From contig NZ_JAJNCT010000009.1 in the NCBI RefSeq assembly GCF_021026195.1, positions 404,610 through 468,609 on the forward strand: a DNA stretch of 64,000 bases, written 5' to 3'. This document shows positions 52,733 through 61,807 of the stretch, piece after piece. A model generated the notes under the pieces. The model saw only the letters and a program-made list of their open reading frames with translations, did not search any database and had not been told where the DNA came from. The stretch comes from Comamonas koreensis. Lineage in GTDB: Bacteria > Pseudomonadota > Gammaproteobacteria > Burkholderiales > Burkholderiaceae_C. Numbering within the stretch: the stretch's first letter is position 1; each line of letters begins with the position of its first letter. The translations under genes were made by a program, and so were the position numbers.

Positions 52733-52748
52733 TGGCACGCAGCTTGCT
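52733..52748 (+). promoter_or_regulatory. Sigma-54 (RpoN) promoter TGGCACGCAGCTTGCT
   Basis: A full match to the RpoN consensus TGGCACG-N4-TTGCW, with GG at 52734-52735 and GC at 52746-52747 and the required 10-base spacing. Transcription should begin near 52760, about 28 bases before the binding-protein ATG. Nitrogen control is typical of such promoters. Confidence 0.8.
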
Positions 52749-52787
52749 TTGGACTTGTCATCCCCCACTTCTTGGAAAGGTCCTGTG

Positions 52788-54458
52788 ATGCAAGCGTCTT
52801 CCGGTTTCTCCGTCTCCCGTCCCGCGCTCAAAAGCCTGGCTCTGGCTGTCACCCTGGCGCTGGGCGCAGGTGCTGCCCTGGCCCAGGAAAAGGTGCTGCG
52901 CATTGCGATGACTGCGGGCGATATCCCGCGCACCTCGGGCCAGCCGGACCAGGGTTTTGAAGGCAACCGTTTCACCGGCATTCCGATGTATGACGCGCTG
53001 ACCCAGTGGGACCTGAGCAAGGCCGACAAGCCCAGCGAACTGGTGCCGGGCCTGGCGCTCTCGTGGGAGGTGGATGCCAAGGACAAGACCAAGTGGCTGT
53101 TCAAGCTGCGCCCCGGGGTCAAGTTCCACGACGGCAGCGCCTTCAATGCCGATGCCGTGGTCTGGAACGTGAACAAGGTGCTGGACAAGGAGGCCGAGCA
53201 GTTTGACCCGGCCCAGGTGGGCGTGACGGCATCGCGCATGCCGACGCTCAAATCCGCCAGGAAGATCAATGACCTGACGGTGGAGCTGACCACCACCGAG
53301 CCCGATTCCTTCTTGCCGATCAACCTGAGCAATCTGTTCATGGCCTCGCCCGCGCACTGGGCCAAGAAGCTGGCTGCAGTGCCGGCCTCCGTCAGCGGCA
53401 AGGCCGAGCGCAGCAAGGCTGCGTGGACGGCGTTTGCTGCCGACCCCTCGGGCACCGGCCCGTTCAAGGGCGCGCGCCTGGTGCCGCGTGAGCGCTTCGA
53501 GATGGTGAAGAACGCCAGCTACTGGGACCCCAAGCGCACGCCGACCATCGACAAGGTGGTGCTGCTGCCGCTGCCCGAGGCCAACTCGCGCACCGCTGCG
53601 CTGATGAGCGGCCAGGTGGACTGGATCGAGGCGCCGGCGCCCGATGCGCTCGATGCGATCAAGGCACGCGGCTTCAAGGTCTATTCCAACCTGCAGCCCC
53701 ACATCTGGCCATGGCAGTTCTCGTTTGTCGAGGGCTCGCCCTGGCTGGACAAGCGCGTGCGCCATGCCGCCAACCTGTGCGTGGACCGCGCCAGCATGAA
53801 GCAGCTGTTGAACGGCCAGATGGAGCCGGCCACCGGCATCTTTGAGCCCGGCCACCCCTGGCGCGGCAGCCCGAGCTTTCAGATCAAGTACGACGTGAAG
53901 GCCGCGCAGGCGCTGATGACCCAGGCCGGCTACAGCGCCAGCAAGCCGATCAAGGTGAAGATCCAGACTTCCGCGTCGGGCTCGGGCCAGATGCAGCCGC
54001 TGCCGATGAACGAGTTCATCCAGCAGAACCTCAAGGAATGCTTCTTTGATGTGGAGTTCGATGTGGTGGAGTGGAACACGCTGTTCTCCGGCTGGCGCCT
54101 GGGCGCCAAGGACCCGGGCGCTAACAAGGCCAGCGCCACCAATGTGACGGCAGCCACCATGGACCCCTTCTTTGCAATGGTGCGCTTTGTCAGCACCAAG
54201 TCTTTCCCGCCGCTGTCCAACAACTGGGGCTTCTACAGCAACAAGCAGGTCGATGCGGTGGTGGACAAGGCCCGCACCACCTTTGATGCCAAGGAGCGCG
54301 ACAAGGCCCTGGCCGAGCTGCACACCCTGGTGGTCGATGAGTCGCCTTTCCTCTTTGTGGCCCACGACGTAGGCCCGCGCGCGATGTCGGCCAAGGTCGG
54401 CAACGTGGTGCAGCCGCAAAGCTGGTTCATCGATATCGCGACGATGACGATGAAGTAA
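52788..54458 (+). CDS. ABC transporter substrate-binding protein (family 5), ureide/nitrogen cluster
   Basis: 556 residues from ATG 52788, behind GGAAAGG. Signal peptide: KSLALAVTLALGAGAALA. Family 5 features: AGDIPRTSGQPDQGFEGNRF, WLFKLRPGVKFHDGSAFNAD, GTGPFKGARLVPRERFEMV. It starts the sigma-54-dependent operon with two permeases, two ATPases and an amidase. The ligand is not known; an allantoin-breakdown product or other nitrogenous amide is inferred from the context rather than from the sequence. Confidence 0.88.
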   Translation: MQASSGFSVSRPALKSLALAVTLALGAGAALAQEKVLRIAMTAGDIPRTSGQPDQGFEGNRFTGIPMYDALTQWDLSKADKPSELVPGLALSWEVDAKDKTKWLFKLRPGVKFHDGSAFNADAVVWNVNKVLDKEAEQFDPAQVGVTASRMPTLKSARKINDLTVELTTTEPDSFLPINLSNLFMASPAHWAKKLAAVPASVSGKAERSKAAWTAFAADPSGTGPFKGARLVPRERFEMVKNASYWDPKRTPTIDKVVLLPLPEANSRTAALMSGQVDWIEAPAPDALDAIKARGFKVYSNLQPHIWPWQFSFVEGSPWLDKRVRHAANLCVDRASMKQLLNGQMEPATGIFEPGHPWRGSPSFQIKYDVKAAQALMTQAGYSASKPIKVKIQTSASGSGQMQPLPMNEFIQQNLKECFFDVEFDVVEWNTLFSGWRLGAKDPGANKASATNVTAATMDPFFAMVRFVSTKSFPPLSNNWGFYSNKQVDAVVDKARTTFDAKERDKALAELHTLVVDESPFLFVAHDVGPRAMSAKVGNVVQPQSWFIDIATMTMK

Positions 54459-54472
54459 GCCGGGCGGCGCCG

Positions 54473-54508
54473 GGCATGCAGACGGGTGCTGAGACACCGC
54501 TGCATGCC
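54473..54508 (+). other. Strong stem-loop behind the binding-protein gene
   Basis: GGCATGCAG (54473-54481) pairs perfectly with CTGCATGCC (54500-54508), and GGTG/CACC inside the loop can extend it. It lies 15 bases after the binding-protein stop and 77 before the permease start. Such hairpins often protect the binding-protein mRNA or stop part of the transcripts, giving more binding protein than permease. Confidence 0.55.
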
Positions 54509-54584
54509 AGGTGCGGCCGATGGCCCAGCCCCGTCAGTGCGACCCCGCATGGTCCGCCTCTCCCCCACGAACCTTTGAACCGCC

Positions 54585-55535
54585 ATGCTTGCCTACCTGA
54601 TCAGACGCATTGTCTATACCCTGCCCATCATGCTGGGCGTGGCCCTGCTGTGCTTTGCCCTGGTGCATATCGCGCCAGGGGACCCCTTGGTGTCGGTCTT
54701 GCCCGCCGATGCATCGGCCGAGCTGCAGGCCCAGATGCGCGAGCTCTATGGCTTCAACCGCCCTTTGCCGGAGCAGTTTCTGCGCTGGGTCTGGCGCGCG
54801 CTGCAGGGCGATCTGGGCCAGTCGATTGCCACCAGTCGGCCGGTGACCACCGAGGTGATGGCCGCCGTGGTCAACACCTTGCGCCTGGCCGTGGTGGCGA
54901 CGTTGATCGGCTTTGTGCTGGGCATCCTGTTTGGCTTTGTGGCGGGCTATTTCCGCAACTCCTGGGTGGACCGCAGCTGCTCGATGCTGTCGATGCTGGG
55001 CGTCAGCGTGCCGCACTACTGGCTGGGCATGGTGATGGTGATCGTCTTCTCGTCGCAGCTGATGTGGCTGCCCGCCACCGGCGCCGGGCCGGGCGGTTCG
55101 GGTGACTGGGCCTGGGACTGGGCGCATGTGCAGTTCATGATCCTGCCGGCCATCACCATGTCGGTGATCCCCATGGGCATCATTGCGCGCACCGTGCGGG
55201 CGCTGGTGGCCGAGCTGCTGGACCAGGAGTTCATCCTCGGCCTCAAGGCCAAGGGCCTGGGCCATCTGGGCATCTTCCGCCATGTGCTGAAGAATGCAGC
55301 GCCCACGGCGCTGGCGGTGATGGGCCTGCAGCTGGGCTACCTGCTGGGCGGCTCCATCCTGATCGAGACCGTGTTCTCCTGGCCGGGCACCGGCTTTCTG
55401 CTCAACCAGGCCATCTTCCAGCGCGATTTGCCGCTGCTGCAGGGCTCCATCCTGGTGCTGGCCGTTTTCTTTGTGCTGCTCAACCTCATCATCGATGTGG
55501 TGCAGACCCTGCTCGATCCCCGCATTGCCCGCTGA
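54585..55535 (+). CDS. ABC transporter permease, DppB type (ureide/nitrogen cluster)
   Basis: 316 residues: IRRIVYTLPIMLGVALLCFA and HIAPGDPLVSVLPADAS at the start, the permease domain with LGVSVPHYWLGMVMVIVFSS, the EAA loop EFILGLKAKGLGHLGIFRHV, and the family end LIIDVVQTLLDPRIAR. Six spans are predicted. It forms the channel with the DppC-type protein encoded 27 bp downstream. Confidence 0.9.
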   Translation: MLAYLIRRIVYTLPIMLGVALLCFALVHIAPGDPLVSVLPADASAELQAQMRELYGFNRPLPEQFLRWVWRALQGDLGQSIATSRPVTTEVMAAVVNTLRLAVVATLIGFVLGILFGFVAGYFRNSWVDRSCSMLSMLGVSVPHYWLGMVMVIVFSSQLMWLPATGAGPGGSGDWAWDWAHVQFMILPAITMSVIPMGIIARTVRALVAELLDQEFILGLKAKGLGHLGIFRHVLKNAAPTALAVMGLQLGYLLGGSILIETVFSWPGTGFLLNQAIFQRDLPLLQGSILVLAVFFVLLNLIIDVVQTLLDPRIAR

Positions 55536-55562
55536 GCGCAGACCCCCGGAGGTTCCGTCCCC

Positions 55563-56465
55563 ATGACCAGTCTTACCCTTCCCGATGCAGCAGCGGCCCA
55601 GGTGCAGCCGCTGCCGGCCCAGCGCTCACGCGGCTATTGGTCCTCGGTGCTGCAGCGCCTGCTGCGCGACCCGGTGGCCATGGGCGCGGCCGCCGTCATC
55701 CTGCTGCTGATTGCAGTGGCAGCGCTGGCGCCCTGGATCACGCCGTCCGATCCCTATCTGGCCTCCATGCTCAAGCGGCTCAAGCCCATTGGCACGGCGG
55801 GCCTGCCGCTGGGCAGCGATGAGCTGGGCCGCGACATGCTGTCGCGCCTGATGATGGGCGCGCGCCTGTCGCTGTTCATGGGCATCACCCCGGTGCTGAT
55901 GGCCTTTGTGATCGGCACGGGCATCGGCATTGTGGCGGGCTACGCCGGTGGCCGCACCAACACGGTGATCATGCGCACCATCGACGTGTTCTATGCCTTC
56001 CCCTCGGTGCTGCTGGCCATTGCGCTGTCGGGCGCGCTGGGCGCGGGCATTTTCAACTCGCTGGTGTCGCTGACGATTGTCTTCATCCCGCAGATCGCCC
56101 GGGTGGCCGAGAGCGTGACGGCCCAGGCCCGCAACCGCGACTATGTGGAGGCGGCGCGCGCCACCGGTGCCAGCGCTTTCACCATCGTGCGGGTGCATGT
56201 GCTGGGCAATGTGCTGGGCCCCATCTTTGTCTATGCCACCAGCCTGATTGCGGTGTCGATGATCCTGGCCTCGGGCCTGTCGTTTCTAGGCCTGGGCGTG
56301 AAGCCGCCCGAGCCCGAATGGGGGCTGATGCTCAACACCTTGCGCACGGCCATCTACACCCAGCCTTGGGTGGCGGCCTTGCCGGGGCTGATGATCTTCA
56401 TCACCTCCATCTCCTTCAATCTGCTCTCCGATGGCCTGCGCTCGGCCATGGACAACAAGGGTTAA
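55563..56465 (+). CDS. ABC transporter permease, DppC type (ureide/nitrogen cluster)
   Basis: 300 residues. The N-terminal span and GTAGLPLGSDELGRDMLSRL motif mark the DppC/OppC class. The EAA loop is NRDYVEAARATGASAFTIVR, and the end is FITSISFNLLSDGLRSAMD. It is followed after 3 bases by the first ATPase gene, so the genes are translationally linked. Confidence 0.9.
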   Translation: MTSLTLPDAAAAQVQPLPAQRSRGYWSSVLQRLLRDPVAMGAAAVILLLIAVAALAPWITPSDPYLASMLKRLKPIGTAGLPLGSDELGRDMLSRLMMGARLSLFMGITPVLMAFVIGTGIGIVAGYAGGRTNTVIMRTIDVFYAFPSVLLAIALSGALGAGIFNSLVSLTIVFIPQIARVAESVTAQARNRDYVEAARATGASAFTIVRVHVLGNVLGPIFVYATSLIAVSMILASGLSFLGLGVKPPEPEWGLMLNTLRTAIYTQPWVAALPGLMIFITSISFNLLSDGLRSAMDNKG

Positions 56466-56468
56466 GCC

Positions 56469-57518
56469 ATGCTCCAGCATTCTTCTTTAGCCCCGGCCGC
56501 CGCGCTGGCCGCCGATGTGGGGGGCCCCGCCCAGCCGCTGCTGACGGTGCGCGGCCTGACCAAGCATTTCCCGCTCAAGCAAGGCAAGCTGGTGCGCGCG
56601 GTCGATGGCGTGGATTTCGAAGTGCTCAAGGGCGAGACCCTGGGCGTGGTCGGCGAGTCCGGTTGCGGCAAATCGACCACCGCGCGGCTGTTGATGCACC
56701 TGATGGACCCGACGGCCGGCGAGCTGGTGTTCGATGGCCGCACGGTGGGCTCGCGCGACCTGAGCCTCAAGGAGTTTCGCCGCCAGGTGCAGATGGTGTT
56801 CCAGGACAGCTATGCCTCGCTCAACCCGCGCCTGACGATCGAGGACTCGATCGCCTTTGGCCCGCAGGTGCATGGCGTATCGCGCAAGGAGGCGGTTGCC
56901 CGCGCCCACCACCTGATGGACCGGGTCGGCCTGGCGCCGGCCCGCTTTGCCGAGCGCTACCCGCATGAGCTCTCGGGCGGTCAGCGCCAGCGCATCAACA
57001 TTGCCCGCGCGCTGGCGTTGCAGCCGCGCATGGTGATCCTGGACGAGGCGGTCTCGGCACTCGACAAATCGGTGGAGGCCCAGGTGCTGAACCTGCTGGC
57101 CGACCTGAAACGCGAGTTCGGCCTGACCTATGTTTTCATCAGCCATGACCTGGGCGTGGTGCACTACATCAGCGACCGGGTGATGGTGATGTACCTGGGC
57201 CAGGTGGCCGAGATCGGCCCCTCGGATGCGCTGTTTGCCGCGCCGGCCCACCCCTATACCAAGGCCTTGCTGTCGTCGGTGCCGTCGATGGACCCGAGCC
57301 ACCGCACCCTGGTGGCACCACTGGCAGGCGACCCGCCCAACCCCATCAACCCGCCCACCGGTTGCCGCTTTCACCCGCGCTGCCCGCAGGCGGCGCCGGT
57401 CTGTGCCCAGGCCGTGCCGGCCGTCACCACGGTGCAGCTGCACCATGCCGCGCGCTGCCTGGTGCATGAGCCCGGCAGCGGCCACCCCCTGGCCGCCGCT
57501 GCTGCGCTGGCCGTCTGA
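56469..57518 (+). CDS. ABC transporter ATP-binding protein, DppF type
   Basis: 349 residues. A DppF/OppF-type NBD with the sub-family start VRGLTKHFPLKQGKL, Walker A GESGCGKSTT, signature LSGGQRQRINIARAL, Walker B MVILDEAVSALD, H-loop FISHDLGVVHY, and the C-terminal HPYTKALLSSVPSMDP with the Cys-rich CRFHPRCPQAAPVC segment. Paired with the DppD-type protein encoded next. Confidence 0.92.
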   Translation: MLQHSSLAPAAALAADVGGPAQPLLTVRGLTKHFPLKQGKLVRAVDGVDFEVLKGETLGVVGESGCGKSTTARLLMHLMDPTAGELVFDGRTVGSRDLSLKEFRRQVQMVFQDSYASLNPRLTIEDSIAFGPQVHGVSRKEAVARAHHLMDRVGLAPARFAERYPHELSGGQRQRINIARALALQPRMVILDEAVSALDKSVEAQVLNLLADLKREFGLTYVFISHDLGVVHYISDRVMVMYLGQVAEIGPSDALFAAPAHPYTKALLSSVPSMDPSHRTLVAPLAGDPPNPINPPTGCRFHPRCPQAAPVCAQAVPAVTTVQLHHAARCLVHEPGSGHPLAAAAALAV

Positions 57519-57533
57519 ACCCGGAGCACCACG

Positions 57534-58550
57534 ATGAACACAGCCTCTCCTCCCCTGGTCCGGATCCAGGACCTGAATGTGCAGTTTGCCAGCGGCAAGA
57601 AAGTGGTCCAGGCCGTCAGCGGCGTGAGCCTGTCGGTCGCCAAGGGCGAAGCGGTTGCGCTGATTGGCGAATCCGGATCGGGCAAGAGCGTGACCCTGCG
57701 CAGCCTGCTGCGCCTGCACCCTGAGCGCAAGACCACGATGAAGGGCCAGATCGAGGTCGCGGGCCAGGATGTGCTGGCGCTGCGCGGCGGCGCGCTCAAC
57801 GACTTTCGCGGCAAGACCTGCGCGATGATTTTTCAGGACCCCTTGCTGGCGCTGGACCCGGTCTACCCGGTGGGCGCGCAGATTGTGGAAGCCATACGCC
57901 GGCACGAGCGCGTGAGCCAGAGCGAGGCGCAGCAGCGTGCGCTGGCGCTGTTTGAGCGGGTGCGCATTCCCAGCCCCGAGCAGCGCCTCAAGGCCTACCC
58001 GCATGAGATGTCGGGCGGCATGCGCCAGCGGGCGATGATTGCGCTGGCCCTGGCCTGCAACCCCCAGGTGCTGCTGGCCGACGAGCCCACCACCGCGCTG
58101 GATGCGACGGTGCAGATCCAGATCCTGCTGCTGCTGCGCGAGCTGCAGCGTGAGCTGGGCCTAGGCATTGTGTTTGTGACCCACGATATTGGTGCAGCGG
58201 TGGAAGTGGCCGACCGCATTGCGGTGATGTATGCCGGCCGGATTGTCGAAGAGGGCACGGCCGAGCAGCTGATCCGCAGCCCGCGCCACCCCTACACCAT
58301 GGCCTTGCTGCAAAGCCGTTCGCACGGCGCGATGGAGCGCGGCCAGCCGCTGCAGACCATTGCCGGCGCGCCGCCCGATCTGACCGCCATCCCGCCGGGC
58401 TGCGCCTTTGCACCGCGCTGCAAGCTGGCCACAGCCGCGTGCCTGCAAGCGGTGCCGGAGCCGGTCACGCTGGCGCCTGGCCATATGGCGCGCTGCGTGC
58501 ACACTGCAACGGCGGCGGCCTATGCCCCCAACGTGCTGGCCGCCGCGTAG
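57534..58550 (+). CDS. ABC transporter ATP-binding protein, DppD type
   Basis: 338 residues. NBD with Walker [12 protein letters not shown]-loop [17 protein letters not shown], signature [15 protein letters not shown], Walker [14 protein letters not shown]-loop [15 protein letters not shown], and the oligopeptide C-terminal extension [10 protein letters not shown] with [16 protein letters not shown]. It completes the importer (binding protein, two permeases, two separate ATPases), unlike the other dipeptide-type system in the window, whose ATPases are fused. Confidence 0.92.
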   Translation: MNTASPPLVRIQDLNVQFASGKKVVQAVSGVSLSVAKGEAVALIGESGSGKSVTLRSLLRLHPERKTTMKGQIEVAGQDVLALRGGALNDFRGKTCAMIFQDPLLALDPVYPVGAQIVEAIRRHERVSQSEAQQRALALFERVRIPSPEQRLKAYPHEMSGGMRQRAMIALALACNPQVLLADEPTTALDATVQIQILLLLRELQRELGLGIVFVTHDIGAAVEVADRIAVMYAGRIVEEGTAEQLIRSPRHPYTMALLQSRSHGAMERGQPLQTIAGAPPDLTAIPPGCAFAPRCKLATAACLQAVPEPVTLAPGHMARCVHTATAAAYAPNVLAAA

Positions 58551-58591
58551 GCCGCTGCATTTCCATCTTTTTGCCCAGGACTGACTCCACC

Positions 58592-59779
58592 ATGCCCTTG
58601 CACGACCCTGCCCATGCCTTTGTTCCCTACCCCGATGTGCCTGTGCGCCATGCGGGCACCGGCCCGCTCAGCGGCCTGTACTTTGGGGTGAAGGACCTGT
58701 TCGACATTGCCGGCTACCCGACTGGTGGCGGCAACCCGCTGCTGCTGGCCCTGTCCGGCATCAAGGCGCAGACGGCGCCCACGGTGCAAAAGCTGCTGGA
58801 TGCGGGCGCGGCGCTGGCTGGCAAGACAGTGACCGATGAGTTGGCCTTCTCGATGAACGGCAACAACGCCCACTTTGGCGCGCCGATCAATGGCAATGCG
58901 CCCGAGCGCATCACCGGTGGTTCGTCGTCAGGCTCGGCCTCGGCGGTGTCGAGCCGGCTCTGCGATTTTGCGCTGGGCACGGACACGGGCGGCTCGGTGC
59001 GTGCGCCTGCCAGCCACTGCGGCCTGTATGGCATACGGCCCACCCATGGCCGGGTGAACCTGGAATCGGCACTGGCGCTGTGCCACAGCTTTGACACTTG
59101 CGGCTGGTTTGCCCGCGATGCCCTGACCTTTGCCCGCGTGGCCGATGTGCTGATGGCGCCCGACACCACACCGCTGCCTGCGCGCCCGCGTTTGCTGATG
59201 CCCGGCGATGTCTGGGGCCTGGTGGACAGCGCGGTGCGCCCGGCCTGGGATGGCGCGCTGCAGCAGATCACGCAGCTGCTGGGCCGCGCGCAGGACTGCA
59301 CGGCGGTGCTCGATTCTTTCGATGCGATGTACTGGAGCTTTCGCTACATCCAGGGCCGCGAGGCCTGGATGACCGATGGCGCCTTCATCAGCCGCTATGC
59401 GCCCGTGCTGGGCCCGGGTGTGAAGGAGCGCTTTGACTGGTCGAGCAAGGTGACGGATGCGCAGGTAGAGGAGGCCGAGCAGTTCCGTGCACGTTTCCGC
59501 CAGCATCTGGCCGATGTGCTGGGCAGCGATGGCGTGCTGGTGATGCCGACCATGCCCGATATTGCGCCGCTGCGCACGGCCGACGAGACATCGCTGGAGG
59601 TCTACCGCAACCAGGCGGTGCAGATGCTGTGCCTGGCCGGGTTGTCCGGCTTTCCGCAGATATCGCTGCCGCTGGCCAGCCGCAATGGTGCGCCCTTGGG
59701 TATCTCGCTGCTGGGCCCGGCAGGCACGGACCGCAGCTTGATTGCCATTGCGCAGCAGCTGGCGGCGGCCGCTGCTTGA
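58592..59779 (+). CDS. Amidase-signature enzyme (ureide/nitrogen cluster)
   Basis: 395 residues from ATG 58592. The signature triad is seen as Lys in YFGVKDLFDIAG and the Ser pair in GGSSSGSASAVSSRLCDFAL, followed by GTDTGGSVRAPASHCG. It belongs to the AtzF/AtzE-like short amidase group. It is 42 bp behind the ABC ATPase gene and probably deaminates the imported amide; allophanate, oxamate or a ureide-derived amide are possibilities that sequence does not resolve. The downstream ureidoglycolate lyase gene is convergent. Confidence 0.85.
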   Translation: MPLHDPAHAFVPYPDVPVRHAGTGPLSGLYFGVKDLFDIAGYPTGGGNPLLLALSGIKAQTAPTVQKLLDAGAALAGKTVTDELAFSMNGNNAHFGAPINGNAPERITGGSSSGSASAVSSRLCDFALGTDTGGSVRAPASHCGLYGIRPTHGRVNLESALALCHSFDTCGWFARDALTFARVADVLMAPDTTPLPARPRLLMPGDVWGLVDSAVRPAWDGALQQITQLLGRAQDCTAVLDSFDAMYWSFRYIQGREAWMTDGAFISRYAPVLGPGVKERFDWSSKVTDAQVEEAEQFRARFRQHLADVLGSDGVLVMPTMPDIAPLRTADETSLEVYRNQAVQMLCLAGLSGFPQISLPLASRNGAPLGISLLGPAGTDRSLIAIAQQLAAAAA

Positions 59780-59795
59780 GCTTTAGAGCAGGTTC

Positions 59796-60329
59796 TTAGA
59801 CCAGGTCCGCGGGCAGGCGGACCTGCAGCGGCTCGCTGATTGCTTCGCAGCGGCAGTCCAGCGCATCGGCGCGCCGCTCGATGACGGCAAAATCACCGCC
59901 CTCGACGGCCAGCAGGGCATGGTGCCAGGTGCCGGGTGCCAGCACGATGCCCTGGCGGCCATCGGTCACAAAGGCCTGCAGATCCGCAGCCTTGGGGGCC
60001 GGGCCGGCAGCGGCCACCACCACAACAAAGCGCTGCGTGCCCAGTGGCACAAAGCTCTGGCTGCCCAGCGCATGGCATTCCACCTCGGTCACCATGAGCG
60101 GAAACTGCCTCGCCTGCGCACGGAACAGCGCCAGCATGGGCCAGCCGCCTTGTGCCGTCAGCTGCAGATCGGGCAGCAGGTCATAGCGCAGCGCGTTGCC
60201 CTGGTTGATGGGCTGGCTGGGCAGGCTCGGGTCGGCCAGGCCAATAACGGTGCCAAAGGCCGAGAAGTTGTGCGCCGTCAGAGGCCGGGCCTCCAGGATC
60301 AGCGCGGGCATGTGGGTGTCTGAGGTCAT
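59796..60329 (-). CDS. allA: Ureidoglycolate lyase (AllA-type)
   Basis: 177 residues; a second ATG 18 bases downstream is possible. AllA features: LTAHNFSAFGTVIG, INQGNALRYDLLPDL, the cupin-like VECHALGSQSFVPLG, and the metal-site region VLAPGTWHHALLAVE. It cleaves ureidoglycolate to glyoxylate and urea, the last step of allantoin breakdown. It is convergent with the amidase gene. Together with the allantoate-amidohydrolase-like gene it is the best evidence for a ureide role of this region. Confidence 0.85.
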   Translation of the reverse strand: MTSDTHMPALILEARPLTAHNFSAFGTVIGLADPSLPSQPINQGNALRYDLLPDLQLTAQGGWPMLALFRAQARQFPLMVTEVECHALGSQSFVPLGTQRFVVVVAAAGPAPKAADLQAFVTDGRQGIVLAPGTWHHALLAVEGGDFAVIERRADALDCRCEAISEPLQVRLPADLV

Positions 60330-60402
60330 GAACAGCTAGCTAGCAAGGATGGTGCCTGATGGGCCATGTGGCGGCCGTCCCCCGTGAACAGCTGGTTGTG
60401 CC

Positions 60403-60774
60403 TTAGGGCTTGCCATCCGCTTCGTGCTGCGCGCCCTTGCTGTCGGTGATGACGGCGCCCATGCCGGCAGAGGGGTTCACACTGCCGCCTTCAGCCGTCG
60501 TGCCGCCGTTGGAGGTCTTGGGGTCGTCGGCAGAGGCCAGCGGCACAGCCGGGGGCAGTGGATCGTGTTTGTCGGCCTTGGCGTGGGGCAGCACCGAGTG
60601 CGTGTCCACAATGGGCGCGTTGAACAGTGGCTTGTCAGGCAGGGGCTGGCGCGATGCCGCTACGGTGCCGGAGATGGGCTTCATCGGTCCGGGACGCTCG
60701 TCACAGGCGCTGAGCAGGCTGGTGGTGGCAACAACGGCTGCCAGGGCGGCAAGGCGGGTTGGAATGGCTGGCAT
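60403..60774 (-). CDS. Small hypothetical lipoprotein
   Basis: 123 residues from ATG 60774, behind AGGGAAA. The signal LAALAAVVATTSLLSAC has a lipobox, giving Cys24 as the lipid site. The mature part is Pro/Asp/Ser-rich and probably disordered (DSKGAQHEADGKP end), with no recognised domain. Gene neighbours give no clue. Confidence 0.65.
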   Translation of the reverse strand: MPAIPTRLAALAAVVATTSLLSACDERPGPMKPISGTVAASRQPLPDKPLFNAPIVDTHSVLPHAKADKHDPLPPAVPLASADDPKTSNGGTTAEGGSVNPSAGMGAVITDSKGAQHEADGKP

Positions 60775-60854
60775 GGGCTTTCCCTGGGTTGGTGGTGTCA
60801 ATCCGCTGATTGTCGCCGCTGGCGCTGCGCCCAGGTGTCAGCCAATGGCGGACA

Positions 60855-61487
60855 TCAGCGCTCGCCCAGCAGCGCCAGATAGGCATTGCGCGTCTCGGGC
60901 GACACGCTCTGAATGACCTGCTCATAGGTGGTCTGGTTGCGCAACTGCATGCGCGCGGACGCGACGGGTTTGGATTTGCAGTACCAGTGGCAGGTGTGCT
61001 GCATCAAATACATCTCTGCCAGCAAGGTGAAGGCGCGGTCCTTGGGGCTGCGGCCGGCGGTGTTGGCGACCACGCGGGCAATGCCGTCGGCATGCAGGCG
61101 GATGGCAGTGCGCAGGTCAAAGGAATGGCGGTTGCCCATTGCCTTTTCCAGCAGGTGCGAGAACGGAAAGTAGAAGGCCTGGGTGCTGATCTTGAAGGTG
61201 GCGCCATTGGCGGGCTCAGGGGCCTTGGCCAGGGTGTCGGCAAAGCTGCTGAATTGGCTGGCCAGGCTGTTTTCCACCGAGGCCTGCAGCTCCCAGATTT
61301 GCTGCTGGCGACTGCTGTCCTTCTCGTCCAGCGCACGCATATAGCTGCTGACCAGGCGCTCCATCAGCTTCTCGATGTCGTAATTACGCAAATATTGGGC
61401 CAACAAGGCGATGCGCTGCTTTTGGGCCTTGGTGCGGAGCACAAAGCTCACGCCCAGGATGAGAACGACCAGCAGCATTAAATCCAT
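60855..61487 (-). CDS. Membrane-anchored hypothetical protein
   Basis: 210 residues. One N-terminal membrane span (MDLMLLVVLILGVSFVL) is followed by a basic segment and a long helical, coiled-coil-like region (RALDEKDSSRQQQIWELQAS), then a soluble domain ending in TCHWYCKSKPVASARMQLRN. The short polar N-terminus suggests the soluble part is cytoplasmic. No family was recognised. It is divergent from the malic enzyme gene. Confidence 0.65.
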   Translation of the reverse strand: MDLMLLVVLILGVSFVLRTKAQKQRIALLAQYLRNYDIEKLMERLVSSYMRALDEKDSSRQQQIWELQASVENSLASQFSSFADTLAKAPEPANGATFKISTQAFYFPFSHLLEKAMGNRHSFDLRTAIRLHADGIARVVANTAGRSPKDRAFTLLAEMYLMQHTCHWYCKSKPVASARMQLRNQTTYEQVIQSVSPETRNAYLALLGER

Positions 61488-61807
61488 GACAAATGAGGCC
61501 TTGCAAAGCCTATAAAGCGCAAACGTTTGCCATTGTAGACCTTGGCTTCTGCGAGAGGGTGCAGGCTTTACGCAATCTATGCGCTAACTGGAAAAAGCTA
61601 TAAATCATTTTCATAGTTCTAGTCGGCGACTGGAATACTTGATTTTTAGCCTGCGCCTAGAATGGAGCGTGCCTTGTATACGATCCGTCGCTGCCGGCGA
61701 TTGGGAAGCCGTTCAGGGCCTTGGACACACGGTTGGGACATGCATGCAGAAGGCAGCATGTTCCAGCTGTTTTTCGTAGTGAACGCTGCGTGATGCCGGA
61801 GACCGCC
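61488..61807. other. Divergent intergenic region before the malic enzyme gene
   Basis: About 320 bp with no supported gene. It is locally AT-rich around 61500-61660 and should contain the promoters of the membrane-anchored hypothetical gene (minus) and of maeB (plus). No regulatory motif was recognised with confidence. Confidence 0.4.
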
